From positions 1 through 11,889 of the forward strand of contig JAOZOL010000056.1 of assembly GCA_029933295.1 (NCBI GenBank): a stretch of DNA of 11,889 nt, in the 5' to 3' direction. The DNA is from Desulfobacterales bacterium. Lineage in GTDB: Bacteria; Desulfobacterota; Desulfobacteria; Desulfobacterales; Desulfosalsimonadaceae. Each line of letters begins with the position of its first letter. The first letter of the stretch is position 1. The notes under the pieces were generated by a model. It had not been told where the DNA came from. It saw only the letters and a list, made by a program, of their open reading frames with translations, and made no database searches. Positions 1-5,787 of the stretch are shown in pieces. A program made the translations under genes and the position numbers.

Positions 1-53
1 TAATTCATTACCATGAAAAGCTTTTTATTAATCATTAACCATAAAGAGGATAT

Positions 54-1043
54 ATGCCTTCCATACGAACAAAATTTTCCGTTGGGTTATTCGTAATTCT
101 CGGCATGACAATAGTAATTGTATCTGTCCTCTGGCTCGGGATGTCACAGTATTTTAAGGAAGGACGGCATTATGTGGCCTTTTTTGATGAATCCGTTCAA
201 GGCCTTAAAAAAGATTCAGCGGTCAAATACCGGGGAGTTGAGATTGGACTGGTGGAAAACATACGTGTGGCCCCGGACGGCAAACTGATTCGTATTTTAT
301 TTAATTTAGATGAGCCGTTAAAAGACAGCGATAAAATGGTGGCCCAGATTAAATCCATCGGCATCACGGGAATTATGTTTGTTGAACTGGAACGGATGAA
401 ACCGGCAGATCACCTTAGAACACCGAAATTAACATTTGAACCGGAATTTCCGGTTATCGCCACAAAACCGTCTGAAATGAAACAACTGCTGACCGACATT
501 TACGCTATCTTAAATAAAATAAATCAAATCGATGTAAAAGGCATTTCAAACAAGATCATCCAAACCCTTGATAATGCAAACCAGACATTTGAAGATGCCC
601 AGGTAAAAAAAGTTTCCGAAAACATTCAGGAGACGCTGGTACGAACCCATAAAATATTAGATCCGGATGAATGGATTCAAATCAGAAAAAATATTTATCA
701 GGCGAGCAAGGATTTAAATCACCTCATTGCAAGCTCCGGAGCCATGGTTGCCCGTATTGACAGATCTTTAAAAAAGCACAATAAAAATCTTACGAATTCC
801 TTAGATGGATTTAAAACCGCAGCAGCAAATGCATCAACGCTCCTTCAAACCGGAACCGGCTTCATCAATGACACTCAATCAAAAGTTTCAAACCTTGATG
901 AAAAATTAATAGAAACTTTAAACAGCCTGGAGGCGGCAAGTAAAAGCATGAACAGCCTGATTCAACAGATTATGGATCAACCGTCGATGCTCCTGTTCAG
1001 TTCACCGCCGGAACCAAAGCCCATTGAGACAAGCGATGATTAA
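54..1043 (+). CDS. MlaD/MCE-family lipid ABC transporter substrate-binding protein
   Basis: Probable periplasm-facing, inner-membrane-anchored MCE protein of an Mla-type ABC lipid transporter; the family binds and shuttles phospholipid or other hydrophobic molecules between inner and outer membrane. Visible: a single N-terminal hydrophobic anchor at about residues 8-30, then an MCE domain at about 39-114 (VAFFDESVQGLKKDSAVKYR, GVEIG, then a SIGITG segment). A long, mostly helical C-terminal part follows (about 140-310), as in MCE proteins whose helices form a tunnel, ending in a QPSMLLF segment of the kind MCE proteins often carry near the C-terminus. The ATG at 54 has AGAGGA just upstream (45-50), a rather short spacing. 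The next gene, a PqiC-like lipoprotein, begins 17 nt after the stop, the standard partner. The permease and ATPase genes would lie to the left of the window. The family is secure; the transported substrate is not deducible. Confidence 0.9.
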   Translation: MPSIRTKFSVGLFVILGMTIVIVSVLWLGMSQYFKEGRHYVAFFDESVQGLKKDSAVKYRGVEIGLVENIRVAPDGKLIRILFNLDEPLKDSDKMVAQIKSIGITGIMFVELERMKPADHLRTPKLTFEPEFPVIATKPSEMKQLLTDIYAILNKINQIDVKGISNKIIQTLDNANQTFEDAQVKKVSENIQETLVRTHKILDPDEWIQIRKNIYQASKDLNHLIASSGAMVARIDRSLKKHNKNLTNSLDGFKTAAANASTLLQTGTGFINDTQSKVSNLDEKLIETLNSLEAASKSMNSLIQQIMDQPSMLLFSSPPEPKPIETSDD

Positions 1044-1060
1044 AGGAGTAAACTAAAGGT

Positions 1061-1699
1061 ATGGCACATATGAAACTCACAAGGACACTAACTATCGGAC
1101 TGTGTCTGGTCCTGCTCGGACTCATGTGCGGTTGTGGCGGCAAACAAAAACAACGGCAAAGAATTAAATTTTATAATCTTCATTATGCGCTCCATGCATC
1201 TGTCACCCAGTCACCCCTGCCGTTTATTATTTCAGTCGAAAAATTTAAGGTTGCACCGCCATTTAATTCAACCCGAATTATTTACAGCAAAAATAATTTT
1301 ACGCAAAACAGATATTATTATCATCAATGGATAATGAACCCTGATGAAATGATCACTCATCTTATGGCACGGGATCTCAGGGAATCCAACATTGCCCGGG
1401 CGATTATGATTTCCGATAATTTACTTGCAACTCATCAATTAAACGGCATTGTTGAACAATTTTATGAACAGGACAGGAAGGATCAGTGGAATGCAGTTTT
1501 ATCAATAACGATAACGCTGATAAAGAAAAATGAAAGTGATGTTGCCCGGCGAATCTGCTTTCAAAAAAATTATAAGGCAATGTCTCCCTGCGAAGAGAAA
1601 AATCCAAAAGGTCTTGCCAATGCAATGAGCACGGCCATGTCAAATATTTCTGAAATGATTATAGCTGATACGTATGATGCACTTTTTAAAAAAAAGTAG
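1061..1699 (+). CDS. PqiC-like ABC-type transport auxiliary lipoprotein
   Basis: Probable outer-membrane lipoprotein that works with the upstream MCE protein in lipid transport (ABC-type transport auxiliary lipoprotein family, as PqiC with PqiB). Visible: a basic N-terminus, a hydrophobic stretch at about residues 10-22 and a lipobox-like M-C-G-C, making Cys25 the likely lipidated residue (Cys23 is a poorer alternative). The mature part has the family pattern: a Y-L/H-Y strand near residue 40, I-S-V-E-K-F-K-V-A-P-P-F-N then R-I-I-Y (57-75), a Y-Y-H-Q-W segment (86-90) followed by P-D-E-M, and a late helical end. Length 212 is normal. Start is uncertain: ATG 1061 has AAAGGAG 12 nt upstream (1042-1048), whereas ATG 1070 (Met4) has AAAGG 10 nt upstream (1055-1059) and gives a tidier signal peptide. 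It is cotranscribed with the MCE gene and converges on the small gene at 1959-1735. Confidence 0.82.
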   Translation: MAHMKLTRTLTIGLCLVLLGLMCGCGGKQKQRQRIKFYNLHYALHASVTQSPLPFIISVEKFKVAPPFNSTRIIYSKNNFTQNRYYYHQWIMNPDEMITHLMARDLRESNIARAIMISDNLLATHQLNGIVEQFYEQDRKDQWNAVLSITITLIKKNESDVARRICFQKNYKAMSPCEEKNPKGLANAMSTAMSNISEMIIADTYDALFKKK

Positions 1700-1734
1700 A
1701 CATTCTCAGGGCACCGCATTTGCCTTGTTTCCGC

Positions 1735-1959
1735 TTAAAAAAAATCTTTTACGTAAAGAGCTTCATCTCTTGATTTTTTATTAAACGGTCTTTTTACGAC
1801 ATCAACTATTTTGCCAAAAAACCCTGGTACTCGAAAACCTGATCCATAACTGTTTTCCGATGGATATAAAAAATACATTGCACCAAAATCAACCGGCAAT
1901 ACGTTATTGTGGTTGTGTGAACGATTAAAACTAAATAACGATAATTTATTGTTAAACAT
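1735..1959 (-). CDS. Small protein of unknown function, probable sigma-54 target
   Basis: I do not recognise this 74-residue protein. It is supported as a real gene by an ideal ribosome binding site (AGGAGG on the minus strand at 1967-1972, 7 nt before the ATG) and by a near-perfect sigma-54 promoter about 98 nt further upstream (2067-2083). The protein is basic and rich in Phe, Asn and Gly. It has no signal peptide and no obvious transmembrane helix. A Gly-rich aromatic middle (Y-G-S-G-F-R-V-P-G-F-F-G, about residues 38-49) leads into a short amphipathic stretch (K-I-V-D-V-V-K-R-P-F, about 50-59) and a charged tail ending in FF. It lies downstream of, and codirectional with, the sigma-54 activator gene and converges with the lipoprotein gene, with 35 nt between stops. 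No cysteine pairs or metal motifs are seen. It could be a small stress or regulatory protein, but the sequence gives no proof. Confidence 0.68.
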   Translation of the reverse strand: MFNNKLSLFSFNRSHNHNNVLPVDFGAMYFLYPSENSYGSGFRVPGFFGKIVDVVKRPFNKKSRDEALYVKDFF

Positions 1960-2066
1960 AATGTTGCCTCCTTTTTATATCTTCCTTACATAAAGTAAAA
2001 AATCTAATCATAATTTTATAAAATTTAATTAAGCATTTATTTTTCTATAACCACTGCAAAGTAACG

Positions 2067-2083
2067 ATGCAACATATGTGCCA
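2067..2083 (-). promoter_or_regulatory. Sigma-54 (-24/-12) promoter of the small gene
   Basis: On the minus strand this reads TGGCAC-ATATG-TTGCAT. The -24 GG and -12 GC are separated by exactly 10 bases, and all positions of the consensus TGGCACG-N4-TTGCW match except the seventh (A for G). The predicted start point is near 2057, giving a leader of about 98 nt before the ATG at 1959. The gene just upstream on the same strand encodes a sigma-54 activator, which fits. That this activator drives this promoter is inferred from adjacency. Confidence 0.85.
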
Positions 2084-2160
2084 TTCTTTATAAAAACAGA
2101 CGCGCATAAAGGCATAAACATGTACGATGCGTGCTAACATTTTTAAATTATTATATAAAA

Positions 2161-2217
2161 TCGTATTATTCGGCAATACAATATGGCAAGATTTTTATCT
2201 TGCACGTTTCATAAACG
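2161..2217. promoter_or_regulatory. Cluster of three dyads, candidate enhancer (UAS) of the sigma-54 promoter
   Basis: Three inverted repeats lie next to each other: GTATT-N7-AATAC (2163-2179), GCAAGAT-TTTT-ATCTTGC (2186-2203, a perfect 7-bp arm) and CGTTT-CAT-AAACG (2205-2217). Relative to the predicted sigma-54 start at about 2057 they sit at roughly -106 to -160, the usual range for enhancer-binding protein sites. An AT-rich stretch (about 2140-2160) that could bend lies between them and the promoter. None is followed by a T-run that would make a terminator. The middle dyad is the best candidate binding site; the outer ones are short enough to be chance in AT-rich DNA. Confidence 0.45.
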
Positions 2218-2344
2218 GAAAATATAAACAAAATTTTAAAAAATTGAGGCATAAACGCCACGTCATTTTCATTAAAACATTGATTACTATTTGAATTTAA
2301 AGGAGATAAAAAGAATGGGGCATTAAAGGGACATTGGGGGGCTT

Positions 2345-4207
2345 TTATAGTCCATGTTTTTTCATTTTTCGAAATAATGTTTTACGATCAATTTTTAACT
2401 GCAAAGCGGTTTGATTTTTTTGCCAGTGATTTTTTTCAAGAACGCCTATAATAATATTTTTTTCATAATCTTTCATTGCCTGATTAAGTGATTCAACGCC
2501 ACCCTCCGGCTCAAGACTTGACGGACCTTCCATTGCCAGACTTTTTGATACCGATGGCGGCATAAAATCCAATGTTTTTAAAGTTATATATCGCTGTAAT
2601 ACATTCTGGAGTTCCCTGACATTACCCGGCCAGTCATAATTATACAGCATACCGAGCACTTTCCCGTTAAGCTGCGGCATGTTGTCTTCAGTGGCATATA
2701 TTGAAAGAAAATGCTCAATCAACAACGGCAGGTCATCTTTTCTTTCCCGTAAGGGCGGCAATGTAATGGGAATAATATGAATCCGGTAGAAAAAATCTTC
2801 CCGAATGCGGCCCTTTTTAACTTCTTCTTTTAAATCCCGATTTGTTGCCGCAATGATCCGAACATTGGCCATAATTTCATCACTGCCGCCCACCGGTTTA
2901 TATCCACCTCCTTCAAGCACCCTTAACAGCTTGACCTGAGCGGTGAGGTCTACCTCACCCAATTCATCCAGGAAAAGCGTGCCTCCTGATGCCTGATCGA
3001 AAAATCCGGGTTTATCCTGCAATGCCCCGGTAAATGCGCCTTTTTTGTACCCGAAAAATTCACTTTCAAACAGATTCTCGGGAATGGCACTGCAATTTAC
3101 AGGAACAAAGGGCTGATCATGATTATCGCTCATTTTATGAATTTCACGGGCAACCAGTTCTTTGCCGGTTCCGGATTCACCGTAAATAATCACATTGGCA
3201 TTTGAAACCGTGGCTTTTGAAATATGCTCATAAACTTCCTGCATGGAGCGATTTTTTCCAATAATTTCACCGAATTTATATCTTTCTTTAATACTTGACT
3301 TTAAGCGTATGTTCTCTTTTCGAAGCTGTTGCTCCTCTATTTTATGTTCGGTAATATCTGATATAAAACCCTCAACCTCTTTGACTTCACCGTCATCTGA
3401 AACAAAACCCAGCCCTTCTTCCCAGACCCATTTCATCTGGCCGGAAGCAGTGATAATGCGGTACTCCATTTGAAAGGGCCGGCCGGATGAAATCGCTGCT
3501 TTAATCTGTTGATAAACATTCTCCCTGTCATCTTCGTGGATCATATCCATGTACGCTATTTTTGAATTATCAATTAATTCAAAGGCAGCGTAATCCGTCA
3601 GCCATTTACATCCTGCGCTGACATAATTCATGGTTCGCAGATTATCGTTTAAGCAGCGATACGCCATGCCCGGCAGATTGCCCATTAACTTGGACAGTTT
3701 CCGTTCACTTTCGATTAACGCCTTCTCGGTTTGTTTAAATGCCGTAACATCATTAAAGGATGCGACACTGCTTAAAGTCCCGGCAATCATATCAATGCGT
3801 ACAAACATATCTTTTATTTCGCCAGAACTGTTTCGCACCCTGCATTCATACTCCTTCGGCGCCGAACTTCTATTTTCGCGGCGTTTGACATGATAACCTT
3901 TCATCCGTTCAACATCGGCGTCTACCACAAACTCCGTCCACTTCATCTTACCCTGAATTTCTTTTTTTGACAATCCGGTAAGCTCTTCGAATTTTGCATT
4001 CACCATGGATATGGTCATATTATTTTCAATAATAATCGTTGCAGTGCCGGTATTTTCAAAAACACTCCGGTATCTTTCCTCGCTCTCCACAAAGGCTTTT
4101 TGTGTTTCTAACCGTTTATCTTCAACGGATTTAAACTCTTCAATGCGTTGACGCAGGTCTTTAAGTTCGTCAATGAGTTCTTTTTTTGATTTTTTTATAT
4201 CAGTCAT
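2345..4207 (-). CDS. PAS-PAS sigma-54-dependent transcriptional activator (NtrC family, no receiver domain)
   Basis: Enhancer-binding protein that uses ATP hydrolysis to open sigma-54 promoter complexes in the cytoplasm. Domains in order: a charged coiled coil at about residues 5-40; PAS at about 41-157; a second PAS with PAC-like end at about 167-290 (W-V-W-E-E-G, G-F-I-S-D-I-T); an AAA+ domain from about 312 with Walker A GESGTGKE (343-350), the sigma-54-contacting GAFTGA loop intact (390-395), Walker B TLFLDE (410-415), R-finger region NRDLKEEVKKGRIREDFFYR (456-475) and LPPLRERKDD (483-492); then a Fis-type helix-turn-helix at about 592-618. There is no receiver domain, so sensing is likely through the PAS modules (ligand, redox or protein signal unknown). 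Start: an in-frame TGA lies five codons upstream and the next Met is residue 64, so ATG 4207 is well fixed. It has no Shine-Dalgarno sequence, and a 7-bp tandem repeat lies immediately upstream. A fitting target promoter lies downstream at 2067-2083. Confidence 0.95.
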   Translation of the reverse strand: MTDIKKSKKELIDELKDLRQRIEEFKSVEDKRLETQKAFVESEERYRSVFENTGTATIIIENNMTISMVNAKFEELTGLSKKEIQGKMKWTEFVVDADVERMKGYHVKRRENRSSAPKEYECRVRNSSGEIKDMFVRIDMIAGTLSSVASFNDVTAFKQTEKALIESERKLSKLMGNLPGMAYRCLNDNLRTMNYVSAGCKWLTDYAAFELIDNSKIAYMDMIHEDDRENVYQQIKAAISSGRPFQMEYRIITASGQMKWVWEEGLGFVSDDGEVKEVEGFISDITEHKIEEQQLRKENIRLKSSIKERYKFGEIIGKNRSMQEVYEHISKATVSNANVIIYGESGTGKELVAREIHKMSDNHDQPFVPVNCSAIPENLFESEFFGYKKGAFTGALQDKPGFFDQASGGTLFLDELGEVDLTAQVKLLRVLEGGGYKPVGGSDEIMANVRIIAATNRDLKEEVKKGRIREDFFYRIHIIPITLPPLRERKDDLPLLIEHFLSIYATEDNMPQLNGKVLGMLYNYDWPGNVRELQNVLQRYITLKTLDFMPPSVSKSLAMEGPSSLEPEGGVESLNQAMKDYEKNIIIGVLEKNHWQKNQTALQLKIDRKTLFRKMKKHGL

Positions 4208-4217
4208 AGATAAAGAA

Positions 4218-4256
4218 GGTCAAAGGTCAAAGGTCAAAGGTTGAAGGTTGAAGGTT
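4218..4256. repeat. Heptanucleotide tandem repeat before the activator gene
   Basis: Plus strand reads GGTCAAA three times (4218-4238), then the variant GGTTGAA twice (4239-4252) and a partial GGTT. The array ends 10 bp upstream of the activator's ATG on the minus strand, so it occupies the 5' untranslated region where a ribosome binding site should be. Such arrays can change length by slippage. Because it lies outside the reading frame, a change would alter spacing or expression, not the protein. Confidence 0.9.
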
Positions 4257-4269
4257 TATTTTTCTGATT

Positions 4270-4297
4270 CGTTGGATTGATTTAAACATACCCAACG
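4270..4297. repeat. Inverted repeat after the LysE-family gene
   Basis: CGTTGG (4270-4275) and CCAACG (4292-4297) form a 6-bp dyad with a 16-base spacer, starting 2 nt past the exporter stop codon. There is no T-tract on the minus strand after it, so it is a weak candidate for a terminator; it may equally be part of the activator gene's upstream region. Confidence 0.3.
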
Positions 4298-4299
4298 CC

Positions 4300-5010
4300 T
4301 TATACAGCAATATCCGGTTTAAAAAATAATGACGCCCCCAGGTAAATCCCAAAGACAATCATAAAAATCCCGCATGTAAATAAAATAGCATAATATATTT
4401 TTTTATTCAAAAACCGCACGCCAAAAAACGCAAACGATGAAATTAAAAGATACCAGATCAAATCGCCTGCTTCATGACCGATAAAAAAAACAATCAGTTT
4501 TGGCCAGTTATGAAAAGAAATGTCAAACTGAATCATGAACGCAAACCCGATGGTTGCCCACCAGATCCACCAATACGGATTCGACATGGATACCAGGGCA
4601 CCGCCGAGAACCGGGTTGTCAAGCCCCTGATTAACCGAACGTGGTTGTTCATCAGTCTTATTCGTTGAAACAGATAAAAATCCGGTGGGAATCTTATCCT
4701 GATACACATTTAATACTATCGATGCACCGAAACACAGCAATATAAACCCGCCGACGACCCCGACAGCCCGCATAAATATCACATTATGAAATATAAATGA
4801 AAGCCCTGAAAGCAAAAGCAGAATAATGCCCATTTCGATCACTGCATGACCGAAAATAATCCATACCCCCATCAGGTATCCCCGTTGGCGGGTTTTAACG
4901 GATTTTATAATTGTATATGTTAAAAGCGGCCCGGGCGCCATGGCACCGGTTAATGCAACCAGAAATGAAAATGCAAATATGCTTACCAGAGAAAAATCAA
5001 AATTACCCAT
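4300..5010 (-). CDS. LysE-family (LysE/RhtB-like) inner-membrane exporter
   Basis: Probable amino acid or small-metabolite exporter of the LysE superfamily. The family drives efflux with the proton or cation gradient, and its six-helix proteins sit in the inner membrane. Visible: hydrophobic segments at about residues 7-25, 46-72, 78-102, 145-162, 170-198 and 206-230; the conserved A-P-G-P-L-L at the end of helix 1 (25-30); the second family motif G-G-A-L-V-S-M-S-N-P-Y-W-W (136-148); and H-E-A-G-D-L-I-W-Y in helix 5 (179-187). Length 236 is slightly over the usual 200-210 because of a polar loop at about 103-133. The ATG is only 2 nt after the nitroreductase stop and has no good ribosome binding site of its own, which suggests translational coupling. 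The substrate cannot be told from the sequence. Confidence 0.88.
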   Translation of the reverse strand: MGNFDFSLVSIFAFSFLVALTGAMAPGPLLTYTIIKSVKTRQRGYLMGVWIIFGHAVIEMGIILLLLSGLSFIFHNVIFMRAVGVVGGFILLCFGASIVLNVYQDKIPTGFLSVSTNKTDEQPRSVNQGLDNPVLGGALVSMSNPYWWIWWATIGFAFMIQFDISFHNWPKLIVFFIGHEAGDLIWYLLISSFAFFGVRFLNKKIYYAILFTCGIFMIVFGIYLGASLFFKPDIAV

Positions 5011-5012
5011 TG

Positions 5013-5555
5013 CTAAAACGTATCATAGTGTACAAAATCATTTACATTGTGCCGTTTCGGAGCCTTGGGTATCTTTGTGGGATAACCCAGTGGTATGAGT
5101 GCAACATTCTCGACTTCTTTTGGAAGTTTAAGAGCGGCATCTGCCTTGTTATGATCATAAAGGCCAACGACTACCGTTCCCAGCCCTAAAGTATGGGCGG
5201 TAAAGCAAATGCTGTACGTTGCGAGTCCCAGATCAAACATAAACCAGTCACCGAATTTTGTCGTGACAACGCCTTTATAATAGCCGGAAGTGCCTTTTTT
5301 TGCGCATACGCCAAGAACAACAGGCGCTTTTAACACTGATTTATGTGCGGGGTTGGACGCAGGCACAGCTTCGGCAAGCTGCTCTTTAATCACAGGATCC
5401 TTAACCACAACGATTTCCCAGCATTGGGTGTTCGCCCAGGAGGGTGTCCACTTAACCGCTTCAAATATCGTTTGAAGCGCATCTTCGGGTACTTCTTTAT
5501 CAGAATAATTTCTGACACTTCTTCTTTCCTTTAATTGCTGGACTAAATCTTCCAT
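5013..5555 (-). CDS. Nitroreductase-family FMN-dependent oxidoreductase
   Basis: Probable cytoplasmic flavoprotein that reduces nitro-aromatic, quinone-like or other electron-poor substrates with NAD(P)H. Visible: the N-terminal FMN phosphate motif R-R-S-V-R-N-Y (11-17), the P-S-W-A-N-T-Q-C-W flavin segment (38-46), the helix D-L-G-L-A-T-Y-S-I-C-F-T-A-H-T-L-G-L-G-T (108-127) and the C-terminal I-P-L-G-Y-P (154-159) followed by a short tail. At 180 residues it is a compact family member. There is no ferredoxin domain. The ATG at 5555 has GGAGGT 7 nt upstream on the minus strand, a good ribosome binding site. It heads a pair with the LysE-family exporter. Reduction and export of the same compound is possible but unproven. 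No strong promoter is evident in front of it. Confidence 0.92.
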   Translation of the reverse strand: MEDLVQQLKERRSVRNYSDKEVPEDALQTIFEAVKWTPSWANTQCWEIVVVKDPVIKEQLAEAVPASNPAHKSVLKAPVVLGVCAKKGTSGYYKGVVTTKFGDWFMFDLGLATYSICFTAHTLGLGTVVVGLYDHNKADAALKLPKEVENVALIPLGYPTKIPKAPKRHNVNDFVHYDTF

Positions 5556-5604
5556 AATGAAACCTCCGATTTTTTAAGGTAAAATAATGCAAATGGACAG
5601 GCTA

Positions 5605-5751
5605 AAGTTGTAACTTCTCAATAAGTCCGGGCAGAGAAACTTTCGCAGGGCGGGTTAGTCCGTTGCTCAACCCCGAAAATCCTTGCAGGAAACAGCCCGG
5701 CCCACGCGGGGTTGAGCGCGGACGTAATGCCTTATTGAAAAATTGCATATT
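5605..5751. repeat. Structured inverted-repeat element (MITE- or REP-like)
   Basis: Nested inverted repeats about 147 bp across. The outer arms 5605-5625 and 5731-5751 match at 16 of 21 positions, with a perfect 8-bp inner core TCAATAAG/CTTATTGA. Inside lie GTCCG (5658-5662)/CGGAC (5719-5723) and a perfect 11-bp pair GCTCAACCCCG (5665-5675)/CGGGGTTGAGC (5707-5717). An alternative pairing CCGGGC (5627-5632)/GCCCGG (5695-5700) also exists. It is much richer in GC than its surroundings. TAAA occurs on both sides (5603-5606 and 5751-5754), a possible target duplication. It lies between the kinase stop and the nitroreductase start. It is not a classical terminator because no T-tract follows. No coding frame is convincing in it. 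Confidence 0.6.
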
Positions 5752-5787
5752 AAAAAACAACACACACTCACAAAATTTTAATGCCTA

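Larger units (their letters stand above)
1960..2344. other. AT-rich regulatory intergenic region
   Basis: This 385-bp gap separates the sigma-54 activator gene from the small gene. Besides the sigma-54 promoter and the dyad cluster it holds a perfect 14-bp AT palindrome (2012-2025), a direct repeat GCATAAAG/GCATAAAC (2104-2119) with GGCATAAAC recurring at 2248-2256, and a G-rich end (2317-2341) with two copies of a GGG(A)CATT motif. A plus-strand AAGGAG (2300-2305) precedes an ATG at 2315 that stops after three codons. No longer coding frame is convincing. Confidence 0.6.

Noticed and set aside
13..96. Short plus-strand open frame overlapping the MCE gene start
   Set aside because: It is 27 codons, has no ribosome binding site and overlaps the well-supported MCE gene in another frame.
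1708..1726. Hairpin AGGGCA/TGCCTT between the convergent stops as a terminator
   Set aside because: The stem has six pairs including a G-T wobble, and no T-tract follows closely on either strand.
2186..2203. The GCAAGAT/ATCTTGC hairpin as an intrinsic terminator of the activator gene
   Set aside because: It lies 140 bp past the stop, the T-run is in the loop and not after the stem, and its place fits an enhancer better.
2184..2204. A plus-strand sigma-54 promoter read from TGGCAA and TTGCA
   Set aside because: The GG and GC elements are 15 bases apart instead of 10, so sigma-54 could not bind both.
4218..4256. Possible CRISPR-like array
   Set aside because: Units are 7 bp, contiguous and without spacers; it is a simple tandem repeat.
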